Assembly: GCF_011065405.1 (NCBI RefSeq)
Contig: NZ_CP047056.1
Coordinates: 1,944,747-2,008,746 of the forward strand
Direction: 5' to 3'
DNA from: Succinivibrio dextrinosolvens
GTDB taxonomy: Bacteria > Pseudomonadota > Gammaproteobacteria > Enterobacterales > Succinivibrionaceae
DNA length: 64,000 nucleotides
Part shown: positions 49,761 through 58,923 of the stretch, piece by piece
Layout of the letters: every line of letters starts with the position of its first letter
Numbering within the stretch: position 1 is the stretch's first letter
The notes under the pieces: generated by a model
Databases searched by the model: none
Seen by the model: only the letters and a program-made list of their open reading frames with translations
What the model was told of the DNA's origin: nothing
Translations under genes and position numbers: made by a program

Positions 49761-50354
49761 TTAACCGTAGGTCTCGTCGGTAACCTCATGTTCGGTTACA
49801 TCAACAACATCTTTAATCTGGCCTGGGAATGCCTGATTCAGCTGAGTCTGAATACCTTCCTTTAAGGTAATGCCGACCATTGAGCATCCTAGACAGCCAC
49901 CGGTGAATTTAACCTTAACAACACCGTCTTCAGTTACATCAACTAATGAAACTGCACCGCCGTGAGATGCCAGTGATGGGCTTACGGTAACATCGATGAA
50001 TCTCTTTAATCTGTCGAACAGGGTTGCATCAGGAGGCAGATCCTGCTTGTTTAAGTTAGGAGCATGGAAAGTCAATAGATCTTCGCCATCTTCCTCATTT
50101 TTGGTTAAGTCGATAACAGAATCATCTAGGTATTCTGAAACTGAACTGTCAATAACGATTTCAAAGCCCTTCATCTGAAAGTGTTCATCATTTGAGGTGA
50201 TGTACTCTTTAGGGCAGTACAGAATACCGCACTGAACACCAGGGGTTCCTACATTAGTTGCAGTAAGACGAATAGCAAGTCCTTCCATTTTCTGTTTGCT
50301 GATAATGTTCAGGAAGTATTCCTGTGCTTTCTCACTAACGCTGATTTTGCTCAT
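49761..50354 (-). CDS. nfuA: Fe-S biogenesis protein NfuA
   Basis: Iron-sulfur carrier. The N-terminal half (residues 1-95) is a degenerate A-type scaffold without the three Cys. The C-terminal Nfu domain has TVSPSLASHGGAVSLVDV and FTGGCLGCSMVGITLKEGI, whose CxxC binds the [4Fe-4S] cluster. 197 residues, normal. It is monocistronic with its own promoter upstream. Confidence 0.95.
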   Translation of the reverse strand: MSKISVSEKAQEYFLNIISKQKMEGLAIRLTATNVGTPGVQCGILYCPKEYITSNDEHFQMKGFEIVIDSSVSEYLDDSVIDLTKNEEDGEDLLTFHAPNLNKQDLPPDATLFDRLKRFIDVTVSPSLASHGGAVSLVDVTEDGVVKVKFTGGCLGCSMVGITLKEGIQTQLNQAFPGQIKDVVDVTEHEVTDETYG

Positions 50355-50743
50355 AAAAACCTATAAATAAAAATCTAAGCTAAAGAAATTGCCAAAAGTG
50401 ATCAATTGGCGTGATGCTGTATTTGCATTAATACAAAGTCTTTTTTCTTCTTTATCAATCTTTATAAAGAAGCGCAACCACCTTGTGGCGTGGAAGGTTC
50501 AGCCAATGCCTGAAGGGCATTTATGCCACATAGAATCAGCGAACCTGTGCATTATACCATTTAACATAGATGGAGGTTATGACAATGTTTTTCAGCTTTG
50601 AAAAATAAAATTTTTTTCAAAAATGATAATTAATGATCGAATAATTAATAAAAAATATGCACAAGTTTTCTTTTTACTGCTAAAATCGTATTTGTAACCT
50701 ATCAAAAACCTGAGTTATTCTCAGATAACACTTGGAGAAAAAA
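50355..50743. promoter_or_regulatory. Divergent nfuA / pckA regulatory region
   Basis: 389 bases without a credible ORF. On the minus strand TATAAT (50556-50551) suggests an nfuA start near 50544, giving a leader of about 190 nt. That leader contains a hairpin AATGCC/GGCATT at about 50505-50522. The pckA side ends with GGAG 6 bases before its ATG. Confidence 0.45.
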
Positions 50744-52351
50744 ATGAGCTTATTCGACGAGCTTGATTTAGCTAAATACGGTATCAGTTCTGCTACCGAA
50801 ATCGTACACAACCCTTCATACGAAACCCTATATGCTGAAGAAACCAAACCTGGTTTAACTGGTTTTGATAAGGGTCAGGATACAGAGTTAAACGCTGTTA
50901 ACGTTATGACCGGCGTTTACACTGGTCGTTCACCAAAGGACAAGTTCATCGTTAAGGATGCTTCTTCAGAGGCTAACTTCTGGTGGACCACTGATGAGTT
51001 CAAGAACGACAACAAGCCACTATCAACTGAGTCATGGAAAGTTTTAAAGGACTTAGCTGGTAAAGAGTTATCAAACAAGAAACTATACGTTGTTGACGGT
51101 TTCTGCGGTGCTAACGCTAACACCCGTATGGCAATCCGTTTCGTTGTTGAGGTTGCATGGCAGGCTCACTTCGTAACCAATATGTTCATCCGTCCAACTG
51201 CTGAAGAGCTAAAGAACTTCAAGCCAGACTTCGTTGTTCTAAACGCTTCAAAGGCTAAGGTTGAGAACTACAAGGAGCTAGGTCTAAATTCAGAGACTGC
51301 TGTTGTATTCAACCTAACAGAGCGTATGCAGTTAATTCTTAACACCTGGTACGGTGGTGAGATGAAGAAGGGTATGTTCTCAATGATGAACTACTACCTA
51401 CCTCTAAAGGGTATTGCTGCAATGCACTGCTCAGCAAACACTGACATGAACCACGAAAATACCGCTATTTTCTTCGGTCTATCAGGAACTGGTAAGACCA
51501 CTCTATCAACCGATCCAAAGCGTCTACTAATCGGTGACGACGAGCACGGTTGGGATGATGATGGCGTATTCAACTTCGAAGGTGGTTGCTATGCTAAGGT
51601 TATCAACCTATCTAAGGAAAACGAGCCAGACATCTGGAACGCAATCAAGCGTAACGCTCTATTAGAGAACGTAACTGTTGATGCTAACGGTAAGATCGAC
51701 TTCGCTGATAAGTCAGTAACCGAGAACACTCGTGTTTCTTACCCAATCAACCACATCACCAACATCGTTAAGCCAATTTCAAAGGGCCCTGCTGCTAAGC
51801 GCGTAATCTTCTTATCAGCTGACGCATTCGGTGTATTACCTCCAGTATCAATCCTAAACGAAGGCCAGACCCAGTACTACTTCCTATCAGGCTTCACTGC
51901 TAAGTTAGCAGGTACCGAGCGTGGTATTACTGAGCCAACCCCAACCTTCTCATCATGCTTCGGTGCTGCATTCTTATCATTACCTCCAACCAAGTACGCA
52001 GAAGTTCTTGTTGAGCGTATGAAGAAGTCAGGCGCTAAGGCTTACTTAGTAAATACTGGCTGGAATGGTACCGGCAAGCGTATCTCAATTAAGGATACCC
52101 GTGGTATTATCGATGCAATCCTAGACGGTTCAATCGATAAGGCTGAGACCAAGACTATCCCAATGTTCTCATTCAAGGTTCCAACAGCTCTACCAGGTGT
52201 TGATCCTAAGATCTTAGATCCACGTGACACCTATGCAAATCCTGCTGACTGGGATGTTAAGGCTAAGGACTTAGCTGAGCGTTTCATCAAGAACTTCGGC
52301 AAGTTTGCTAAGTTAAACCCAGAGTTAGTAAAGGCTGGTCCTCAGCTATAA
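50744..52351 (+). CDS. pckA: Phosphoenolpyruvate carboxykinase (ATP)
   Basis: Interconverts oxaloacetate + ATP and PEP + CO2 + ADP. In succinate-producing anaerobes it runs towards carboxylation, fixing CO2 and making ATP. I choose ATG 50744 rather than TTG 50732 because GGAG is correctly placed. Motifs: [11 protein letters not shown], kinase-1a P-loop [11 protein letters not shown], and kinase-2 [24 protein letters not shown]. The 535-residue length is normal. Codons are unlike the neighbours: Leu is almost entirely TTA/CTA in the first 220 codons, a sign of very high expression. Confidence 0.97.
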   Translation: MSLFDELDLAKYGISSATEIVHNPSYETLYAEETKPGLTGFDKGQDTELNAVNVMTGVYTGRSPKDKFIVKDASSEANFWWTTDEFKNDNKPLSTESWKVLKDLAGKELSNKKLYVVDGFCGANANTRMAIRFVVEVAWQAHFVTNMFIRPTAEELKNFKPDFVVLNASKAKVENYKELGLNSETAVVFNLTERMQLILNTWYGGEMKKGMFSMMNYYLPLKGIAAMHCSANTDMNHENTAIFFGLSGTGKTTLSTDPKRLLIGDDEHGWDDDGVFNFEGGCYAKVINLSKENEPDIWNAIKRNALLENVTVDANGKIDFADKSVTENTRVSYPINHITNIVKPISKGPAAKRVIFLSADAFGVLPPVSILNEGQTQYYFLSGFTAKLAGTERGITEPTPTFSSCFGAAFLSLPPTKYAEVLVERMKKSGAKAYLVNTGWNGTGKRISIKDTRGIIDAILDGSIDKAETKTIPMFSFKVPTALPGVDPKILDPRDTYANPADWDVKAKDLAERFIKNFGKFAKLNPELVKAGPQL

Positions 52352-52380
52352 TCTGACTTTTGGTATTAAACTGAAAGACG

Positions 52381-52408
52381 ACCCGGTAAATGCGCCGGGT
52401 CTTTTTTT
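52381..52408 (+). terminator. pckA terminator
   Basis: ACCCGG and CCGGGT arms with a short loop and seven T. The greB ribosome site begins right after the T-run. Confidence 0.85.
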
Positions 52409-52418
52409 GAGGTTCAAT

Positions 52419-53030
52419 ATGGGCAAGCCATTTATAACGAGAGAAGGTTTTGAACAGCTTCACAAGGAATTAGATTATCTTTGGGAAGTAAAGCGTCCTG
52501 AAATTACTCAGAAGGTTAGTTGGGCAGCAAGTCTTGGCGACCGTTCAGAGAATGCTGACTATCACTACAACAAGAGACTTTTAGGTCAGATTGACAGAAG
52601 AATTCGCTATCTGCGCCACTGTCTGAATGATCTGCAGGTTATTGAGTACAACAAGCAGCAGGAAGGTCGTGTTTTCTTTGGTGCTTACGTAGAAATCGAG
52701 TCCGAGGAAGGTGATAACCTGATGCAGATCCATATTGTAGGCTCAGATGAGATCTTCGGACGCTCCAACTGCATTTCAGTTGATGCTCCAATGGCAAGAG
52801 CTCTGCTTGGCAAGAGTGTGGATGATGAAGCTGTAGTTCAGACTCCTTTAGGCAAGAAGACCTGGTTTGTTAATAAGATTTCCTACACTAAACCTGACTG
52901 GTTTGAAGATATGCCGATTGTTGAGAATTCTCTTTCTTCAGATGATAATGAAGATGTACAGATTGAAGAGATTTCAGAGGAAGATCAAAAGAAAATCGAG
53001 CAGGAATATCTTAAAACTCTTGTTCATTAA
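52419..53030 (+). CDS. greB: Transcription elongation factor GreB with acidic C-terminal extension
   Basis: Stimulates RNA polymerase to cleave backtracked transcripts. The coiled-coil start reads FITREGFEQLHKELDYLWEVKRPEI. The tip motif GDRSENADYHYNKRLLGQIDRRIRYL is GreB-like and includes the acidic pair. ATG 52419 is chosen over TTG 52407 (TGAGG at 6 bases). At 203 residues it is about 45 longer than E. coli GreB; the extra tail (from about 172) is very acidic and may fold as a helix. The FKBP-like C-terminal domain is otherwise intact. Confidence 0.92.
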   Translation: MGKPFITREGFEQLHKELDYLWEVKRPEITQKVSWAASLGDRSENADYHYNKRLLGQIDRRIRYLRHCLNDLQVIEYNKQQEGRVFFGAYVEIESEEGDNLMQIHIVGSDEIFGRSNCISVDAPMARALLGKSVDDEAVVQTPLGKKTWFVNKISYTKPDWFEDMPIVENSLSSDDNEDVQIEEISEEDQKKIEQEYLKTLVH

Positions 53031-53041
53031 TCTCAAAAAAA

Positions 53042-53061
53042 GTGGTTCACTTCTGAACCAC
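53042..53061. terminator. Convergent terminator between greB and the 53.1-kb hypothetical
   Basis: GTGGTTCA and TGAACCAC arms around a 4-base loop, with an A-run on the left (minus-strand T-run). Confidence 0.75.
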
Positions 53062-53083
53062 CTTATTCCTTGTTTAATTCTGT

Positions 53084-53626
53084 TTAACCTTCCACATCTA
53101 GCTGCTGACCTTTTGAAAAATCAGGAACAATGTTGTTGTAGGTATCGGCAATAACCTTTGAAGAGAATCCTTCACCCTTTCCTCGCCTGTCCTCTGCTTC
53201 CTTGGAATAGGAGGCGCCGGTAGCCCCAAAGGCACCACCTAGTGCAGCCTTGATAGCTGCAGGATCAGAAACTTTCTGATTTAGGCTGTTACCAGATAAG
53301 GTTGAAACTGATGAGGCTGACTTCTTAGCTTCAGACGCATTCTCGGTCTGCTCTTCATTCTGAATTTTGCCTTTGGTCTGTTTACGGCTGATCCCCTTTT
53401 TTTCCTGACTAGCCTTGATAAGAGAATCTGCCTGAATGTAGAGATTTGCATTTGCAGGTGCAAGTTGAGCATTACCCTGAGCGGTTGCCTGGCTGTTCAG
53501 ACTTTTGGAAATGTGACTGATCTGAGGAATAGTTTCGCGGGCAATACTATCTCTGCGGGCTTCCTGTGCCGCATGAGGAATATTTGCTATTCCTAGGTTT
53601 GAGATGGTACTGGTGGCAACGTCCAT
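53084..53626 (-). CDS. Hypothetical low-complexity protein
   Basis: 180 residues, no signal peptide or membrane helix. It is rich in Ser, Ala, Lys, Glu and Gln, so probably largely disordered in the middle (residues 70-125). Two short ordered parts are possible: an N-terminal stretch with TISNLGIANIPHAAQEARRDSIARE and a C-terminal stretch with DPAAIKAALGGAFGATGASYSKEAEDRRGKG. No family recognised. Codon use looks like its neighbours. It ends at a convergent terminator with greB. Confidence 0.6.
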   Translation of the reverse strand: MDVATSTISNLGIANIPHAAQEARRDSIARETIPQISHISKSLNSQATAQGNAQLAPANANLYIQADSLIKASQEKKGISRKQTKGKIQNEEQTENASEAKKSASSVSTLSGNSLNQKVSDPAAIKAALGGAFGATGASYSKEAEDRRGKGEGFSSKVIADTYNNIVPDFSKGQQLDVEG

Positions 53627-53724
53627 TTTTTTCTTCCAAAAATTAATAAGATCTCCCGCTTACATATGTTATCGGTATTTTTTAATTAAAAATTTAGAAG
53701 AAAATTTTTAACTGATTCAGATAA

Positions 53725-54519
53725 TTAGTTTTTTTCTATAAAAGATGTTATTACTGTCTTCAGTAAGTCTGGCTCAGTTAGGAATGGTGTATGGGCTGAA
53801 TTCTCCAGAACACAGCACTGATGGAAAGGGGGAAGATTAAGTTTTTTGGACAGTTCTGGTTTAACCAGTCGATCTTTGCCGCCAAAGATATGCAGGCATG
53901 GAATCTTAAGAGAATACATGCCCTCTCTATAGTCGGTTTGAGCCATATTCATAAGACCCTCTTTGAGCACCTGGGTTTCAATCTCTCCCATTTTCTCATA
54001 GCAGTCCATAAGGAAGGCGCTCTGTTCTTTATTCAGAAGATGACTTTGAGTCTGAAGTTTGAAGAACAGTTTGATATTACGAAGATTCTTTCCTTCATCA
54101 AACAGGTTTAAGCATTTGAGAACGTACTTATAGTCAAATCCTGGCCAGTATGGATCAGCAGGGAACCTGGGAGTTCCGCACAGGGTGATGAATTTTTTGA
54201 TTTTTCCTTCTTTATCGGTGGCACAGGCTCTGGCAGCTGCAAGCGTACTTAGCGACCATGACAGTAGAATACAGTTGTCTGGAACGGTATTCAGAATAAG
54301 ATTTGCTCCGTGTCTAAGATCTGTGGCAAATCTGGCAAGATCTTTAGATTTACCGTAGCCAGGCATATCTACAAGGATTAGATTGTAATCTTTGAATAGT
54401 TCTACGAAGGGTAAGAGAAAATTATGATCAGTGGCCCAGCCAGGAGTGATAACAAGAGGTTGTGCATCAGGATTTCCGAAGCAGGTACAGCCTAGTTTGT
54501 GATTATCTGTAGCTCTCAT
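53725..54519 (-). CDS. Alpha/beta hydrolase, BioH-like carboxylesterase
   Basis: Likely pimeloyl-[acyl-carrier-protein] methyl ester esterase (biotin pathway), or another small-ester hydrolase. The oxyanion region PLVITPGWATDHNFLLPF, nucleophile elbow LLSWSLSTLAA (Ser; usual G-x-S-x-G replaced by S-W-S-L-S), acid GGKDRLV and His in ENSAHTPFLTEP form the triad. The length of 264 residues from ATG 54519 fits BioH (256). An in-frame GTG at 54531 is a weaker start. No other biotin gene is near, so the substrate is not certain. Confidence 0.75.
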   Translation of the reverse strand: MRATDNHKLGCTCFGNPDAQPLVITPGWATDHNFLLPFVELFKDYNLILVDMPGYGKSKDLARFATDLRHGANLILNTVPDNCILLSWSLSTLAAARACATDKEGKIKKFITLCGTPRFPADPYWPGFDYKYVLKCLNLFDEGKNLRNIKLFFKLQTQSHLLNKEQSAFLMDCYEKMGEIETQVLKEGLMNMAQTDYREGMYSLKIPCLHIFGGKDRLVKPELSKKLNLPPFHQCCVLENSAHTPFLTEPDLLKTVITSFIEKN

Positions 54520-54545
54520 TATGGCAACCACTCCACATACAAAAA

Positions 54546-54576
54546 GGGCGTCAAACCCGAAAGTTGACGCCGCCTT
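54546..54576 (-). terminator. ribB terminator
   Basis: GGCGTCAA and TTGACGCC arms around an 8-base loop, flanked by A-run (minus-strand T) on the low-coordinate side. Confidence 0.75.
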
Positions 54577-54579
54577 TTA

Positions 54580-55230
54580 TTAAACGTTCTTTTCCTTACG
54601 ATATGCAATCAGATCTTCAATTGAAAGACAGGTTAAATCATGCTCGAGGGCAAACTGGGTAACGCGTGGAAGCTTAGCCATCAGTCCGTCTGGAGCACAT
54701 AGCTCGCAGAGAATACCTGCTGGGGCTAAACCTGCAAGTCTTGCAAGATCTACAGAAGCCTCGGTATGACCGTCACGCTCTAGAACGCCACCCTTCTTTG
54801 CAACAAGAGGGAACATATGTCCAGGGCTTGCCAGATCCTCTGGCTTTCCTTCTGGATTGATAACAGCCTTGATTGCCTTTACGCGATCAGGTGCGCTTAC
54901 GCCGGTGGTAACCCCCTTTGCAGCGTCAACTGAAATGGTAAATGCGGTACCGTATACAGAGGTGTTGTTCTTAACCATCATTGGCAGATTCATTCTCTTT
55001 GCCTGCTCTTCTTCGATACATACGCAGACAATACCTGAACACTCACGGATCATGAATGCCATCTGAGCATCGGTTACAGTTTCTGCAGCGTAGATAAGAT
55101 CGCCTTCGTTCTCTCTGTCCTCGTTATCTACAACAAGAATTCCACGACCACGCTTTAAGGCACTGATAGCAGCCTCTACGCGATCAATTGGGGTTTCACC
55201 GAAATTTTCCAAAAGGTTCTTAAAGCTCAT
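54580..55230 (-). CDS. ribB: 3,4-dihydroxy-2-butanone-4-phosphate synthase
   Basis: Makes the four-carbon unit of riboflavin from ribulose-5-phosphate. [18 protein letters not shown] (metal/acid motif), [30 protein letters not shown] and [33 protein letters not shown] are all present. I choose ATG 55230 (GAGG 5 bases upstream), giving 216 residues as in E. coli RibB; the frame opens back to 55254. It is free-standing, without a GTP cyclohydrolase fusion. Confidence 0.96.
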   Translation of the reverse strand: MSFKNLLENFGETPIDRVEAAISALKRGRGILVVDNEDRENEGDLIYAAETVTDAQMAFMIRECSGIVCVCIEEEQAKRMNLPMMVKNNTSVYGTAFTISVDAAKGVTTGVSAPDRVKAIKAVINPEGKPEDLASPGHMFPLVAKKGGVLERDGHTEASVDLARLAGLAPAGILCELCAPDGLMAKLPRVTQFALEHDLTCLSIEDLIAYRKEKNV

Positions 55231-55613
55231 TTTTACCTCATTTTTATGAGTCATAACGACAGTACAAAATTATTCATGCTGTCCTAGTTAAAACTGGGTA
55301 ATGTAAAAAAAAACAGTATCTAATGCATTAGGCAGACAGCTAATAGCAAAACTGTGTGTATCTGACATTTATTCTGTATTTTCGACTGCGTATTATACTT
55401 GATTCTCTTAGGAAATTCTGATTATTGATAAGGATAATCGGAATTTTGAACAAAAATCTTGGTTTTTGTTTGTGTTAGAACTCACAACAGATGATTGTAA
55501 CTATTTCTTTTATAAGCTGATAATACTATTATTTGTGAATAGATATGAGCATCGCTTAGAGAATGATAACGAACGGATAAACCTCAACAACGGAAATAGT
55601 CGCGGGGATAGAA
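55231..55613. promoter_or_regulatory. Divergent ribB / rbsK regulatory region
   Basis: 383 bases without a credible gene. Minus-strand TATAAT at 55397-55392 gives ribB a leader of about 155 nt; I looked for the FMN riboswitch (RFN) and do not see it. A 13-bp inverted repeat with one mismatch, AAATTCTGATTAT (55413) and ATAATCGGAATTT (55434-55446), lies upstream of rbsK and may be an operator. Confidence 0.45.
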
Positions 55614-56549
55614 ATGGCAAAAATTTTAAATTACGGCTCATTAAATATAGATTATGTCTATGATGTGCCTCATTTTGTTAAGGCAGGCGAGACCTTATCT
55701 TCAACCAACAGAAGTATCTTTGCCGGCGGAAAAGGTTTGAATCAGTCTGTAGCTCTGGCTCGTGCCGGAGGAAATGTATATCATGCAGGAGCTGTTGGTA
55801 AGGATGATTCTAAGATCCTGACAGATGTTCTTGCCAAGGATAAGATTGATTTCTCCAATATCGCAAAGAGAGACTGCCCTTCAGGTCATACAATTATCCA
55901 GGTTGATTCCAACGGTCAGAACTGCATTATCCTCTTTGGCGGTGCTAATCAGACAATTTCTGAGGCTGATATCGACAGTACTCTTGCCAATTTTGAGGCC
56001 GGTGATTTCATGGTTCTGCAGAATGAAACCAGCAACATCAGATATATGATCGAAAAAGCCTATGAAAAAGGAATGAAGGTCTGCTTCAATGTTTCTCCTT
56101 TCACTACTGAGCTTTTAAAGCTGCCTTTAGAAAAATGCGCATATCTGATTGTTAACGAGATTGAAGGCGCAGCCATGGCAGATATGCCTGATGATACAGA
56201 TCCATATGTACTGCTGGATAAGCTCTGTGAGAAGTTCCCTAAGACCTCCTTTGTCCTGACTTTAGGTTCAAGAGGTTCAATCCTAAGAGAGGTAGGTGAA
56301 AAGCCTATTTCCTGCAAAGCCTTCAAGGTTAATGCCGTTGATACCACAGCCGCAGGTGATACCTTCTTAGGTTATCTGATAACCAATATTGCTACAGATA
56401 TGAACCGTGCTCTGGCCATTAAGTGTGCAACAGCGGCTTCTGCTCTGGCAGTACAGGTTAAGGGTGCAACTCCATCTATTCCAAGAGCTAAGGATGTGCT
56501 GGAGTTTATCAAGAAAGCCGGTCAGGAAGTTCTTACTGAAAAACTATAA
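55614..56549 (+). CDS. Ribokinase family (PfkB) sugar kinase
   Basis: Phosphorylates ribose (or a related sugar/nucleoside) at the expense of ATP. PfkB motif 1 is FAGGKGLNQSVALARAGG. Motif 2 is VNAVDTTAAGDTFLGYL; the catalytic Asp lies in GD and the usual G-A-G-D anion hole reads A-A-G-D. 311 residues. Followed by rbsD, which supports ribose as substrate. Confidence 0.85.
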   Translation: MAKILNYGSLNIDYVYDVPHFVKAGETLSSTNRSIFAGGKGLNQSVALARAGGNVYHAGAVGKDDSKILTDVLAKDKIDFSNIAKRDCPSGHTIIQVDSNGQNCIILFGGANQTISEADIDSTLANFEAGDFMVLQNETSNIRYMIEKAYEKGMKVCFNVSPFTTELLKLPLEKCAYLIVNEIEGAAMADMPDDTDPYVLLDKLCEKFPKTSFVLTLGSRGSILREVGEKPISCKAFKVNAVDTTAAGDTFLGYLITNIATDMNRALAIKCATAASALAVQVKGATPSIPRAKDVLEFIKKAGQEVLTEKL

Positions 56550-56560
56550 GGATACTAAAA

Positions 56561-56962
56561 ATGAAGAAAATCGGATGCTTGAATTCTGAACTGTCATATG
56601 TGATTTCAAAACTTGGTCATTTTGACACGCTAACCATTGGTGACTGCGGGCTCCCAGTTCCTCGTGGAGTTCAGAGAATTGATCTGGCTGTAACCTACGG
56701 TGTTCCAGGCTTTTTTGATGTTTTTGATGTGGTTGATGCTGAAGCCAAGTTCCAGAAGGTAACTATTGCCTCAGAGTCTAAGACTCAGAATCCTGTGTTT
56801 TATGAGAAGATTACTTCATGGGCACAAAAGAACGGCGTTGAGGTCGTAGAGGTTCCTCATGAGGTTTTCAAGGCTGGAACCGTAAAAAGTGTGGCTGTAG
56901 TTAGAACCGGTGAGTGCAAGCCTTACAGCAATGTAATTCTTGAGTCTAACGTTTCATTCTAA
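56561..56962 (+). CDS. rbsD: D-ribose pyranase
   Basis: Interconverts pyranose forms of ribose so that the kinase receives furanose. The N-terminal LNSELSYVISKLGHFDTLTIGDCGLPVP carries the catalytic His20 and Asp. The C-terminus VVRTGECKPYSNVIL matches the family. At 133 residues it is normal. It lies 11 bases after the kinase. Confidence 0.92.
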   Translation: MKKIGCLNSELSYVISKLGHFDTLTIGDCGLPVPRGVQRIDLAVTYGVPGFFDVFDVVDAEAKFQKVTIASESKTQNPVFYEKITSWAQKNGVEVVEVPHEVFKAGTVKSVAVVRTGECKPYSNVILESNVSF

Positions 56963-56975
56963 GCCAAGCTTATCA

Positions 56976-58214
56976 ATGGATATTCAAAATGATGAGAAAG
57001 GGGCAAAGATACTGCCTCTTTCTTATGGTCTGAGCCTTTTAAAACAGCTTCTGCCTGTTCCCACCCATATTTTTAAAAGCGACTGTCACTATTACGAGAA
57101 GTTCGATAATAACGAATACGATGACTGGAATGTATTCAAGACGGATTTTGACTTTCGCTGTCGAATCGTACAGAAAATAAAAGAGAGCAGGCTTACTATT
57201 ATTTCAGATGAAAAACCTGTGGTTTACGGAGGCGTAGCCTGCGCTGATGAGCTGATTCTGGTAATAGGACCTATTTCAATTACTGAAATTGATCAGAGTT
57301 TCTGTAAGCTGTATGCCTTAAAGCATAATGCGGTTAATGTAGCTCCTTTCAACTGTACCGTTCAGAAGCTGGCCTCAATTCTGCTTTTAATCCACAGTTC
57401 TATTACCGGAGAGTATATCTATCTTAGCGATTTCATTAATGATACCGCTTTAAGTGAGGATATTATTGAGAATACTAATAGACAGTTTGCCAGAATATTC
57501 TCCGAGCAGAGTCTGAACACCAGAACCCATAATCCAAGCCAGTTTGAGGAATCAATCAAAAACGCGATTACAACAGGAAATGTTGAGGGACTGAAGCAGG
57601 CGCTTAACTCCATATATGCCAGTATGCGAGGAACTCTGTCGAGAAATTCCCTGCGTTCTGCCAAGAATCTTGCCATAGTGGATATAACCATAGCAACCCG
57701 TGCAGCAATTGACGCGGGGCTTTCGGTAGAGGAGATGTATACCATCTCAGACGGCTTTATCATGGAGGTTGAAGACTGCAAGTATGAGGCGGATGCTGCC
57801 GCTCTGGCACAGGCCTGTGCTTTAAGATGTACTCAGAAGGTTGCAAAATATCTGTCCGAGAGAAAAGCCAGAAGTACATCTCTGCCTGTTGACCGAGCCT
57901 GTCAGTATATTGATCATCACATCAATGAGAAATTTGATCTCACATCCATGAGCAATAAGCTCAAGATAAGTTCAAGTTATCTTTCAAAGCTTTTCCGTCA
58001 GGAAAAGAACATTAGTATCGGTGATTATATCCGCAGACGCAAGATTGAGATTGCCAAGATGCTGCTTAGAACCACCGACAGATCATTAGGTGAGATAGCT
58101 ATGCTTCTGTCCTTTAATTCTCAAAGTCATTTTGGAAGAGTCTTTTTAAAGGAAACCGGTATGACACCTGCCGCATACAAGAATTCCAATGCCATTAGGG
58201 ATTCTTTCCTGTAA
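56976..58214 (+). CDS. AraC-family transcriptional regulator
   Basis: 412 residues from ATG 56976; the frame opens back to a TTG inside rbsD, which I think less likely. The C-terminal 100 residues form two helix-turn-helix units: LTSMSNKLKISSSYLSKLFRQE and SLGEIAMLLSFNSQSHFGRVFLKETGMTPAAYK, the AraC signature. The N-terminal 300 residues are unassigned, presumably a sensor. Placed between the ribose kinase/pyranase and the ribose ABC operon, it is the obvious candidate to control both. Confidence 0.85.
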   Translation: MDIQNDEKGAKILPLSYGLSLLKQLLPVPTHIFKSDCHYYEKFDNNEYDDWNVFKTDFDFRCRIVQKIKESRLTIISDEKPVVYGGVACADELILVIGPISITEIDQSFCKLYALKHNAVNVAPFNCTVQKLASILLLIHSSITGEYIYLSDFINDTALSEDIIENTNRQFARIFSEQSLNTRTHNPSQFEESIKNAITTGNVEGLKQALNSIYASMRGTLSRNSLRSAKNLAIVDITIATRAAIDAGLSVEEMYTISDGFIMEVEDCKYEADAAALAQACALRCTQKVAKYLSERKARSTSLPVDRACQYIDHHINEKFDLTSMSNKLKISSSYLSKLFRQEKNISIGDYIRRRKIEIAKMLLRTTDRSLGEIAMLLSFNSQSHFGRVFLKETGMTPAAYKNSNAIRDSFL

Positions 58215-58923
58215 TGAGGCAAATAATATAGAACCTATGCATCAGTCAGAAAAATATAGTCACAGTTTTCTTTTTAGGCATTATGCCTCCATCCTTGAGA
58301 ACAACCGCAGCATTATACTTGAGGGCGGTAACGGCAGAATCGATTTCACCGACTATGCTGAAGACAAGATTATGTCTCTTGTTGCTCTGATCAGAATCTC
58401 TCCACAGGTTAGCTCGAGGATAGCCGCCTTTGAGGACAGACTCAAAGCCCTTGAGCCTGACATGTATTTTTATGAGCCACAAGACTATCACATTACTGCA
58501 CTGGACATTCTTAAAGGTAAGAGGGGTAGAACTCTTCCTGAAAACATAGATAAATATGTTGAGGTTGTTAAATTCTGTTCTTCGAAGATAAAGCCTTTTG
58601 AGATAAGTTTTGAAGGTGTAAGTGCCAGTGATAATGCGGTGATGGTCTGTGGCTATTATGATGAGGCTTTAGAACAGTTAAGAGAGATGCTGCGAGCTGA
58701 ATTAAAGCACCGCGGGCTTACTCTTGATGAAAGATACCGGACTTTTTCCTCTCATGTAACATTTGCAAGACTATGTTCAAAATATGCAGATCCCCAAAAA
58801 TTCCTCTCTCTAATCTCTGAACCTGTATCTTTTGGAACAATGACTGTAAGCTCTATTGAACTGTGCTTTCACAGCTGGTGTGATGCCAAGAAAACAGTTA
58901 TTAGAACCTTTCCTCTATCATAA
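58189..58923 (+). CDS. 2H phosphoesterase (2'-5' RNA ligase-like)
   Basis: 244 residues if ATG 58189 is used (overlapping araC by 26 bases), 228 from ATG 58237; I cannot decide. Two HxT motifs, YHITALDIL (about residue 101) and SHVTFARL (about 190), mark the 2H superfamily (LigT/cyclic phosphodiesterase fold). Substrates in this fold are 2',3'-cyclic or 2'-5' phosphates. In this ribose locus a cyclic ribose-phosphate is tempting but unsupported. Confidence 0.75.
   Translation: MPLGILSCNEANNIEPMHQSEKYSHSFLFRHYASILENNRSIILEGGNGRIDFTDYAEDKIMSLVALIRISPQVSSRIAAFEDRLKALEPDMYFYEPQDYHITALDILKGKRGRTLPENIDKYVEVVKFCSSKIKPFEISFEGVSASDNAVMVCGYYDEALEQLREMLRAELKHRGLTLDERYRTFSSHVTFARLCSKYADPQKFLSLISEPVSFGTMTVSSIELCFHSWCDAKKTVIRTFPLS

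Noticed and set aside
55231-55400. FMN riboswitch before ribB
   Set aside because: The leader on the minus strand lacks the conserved RFN blocks.
55466-55663. 65-codon plus-strand frame before the ribokinase
   Set aside because: Out of frame with, and overlapping, the kinase start; no ribosome site and no protein features.
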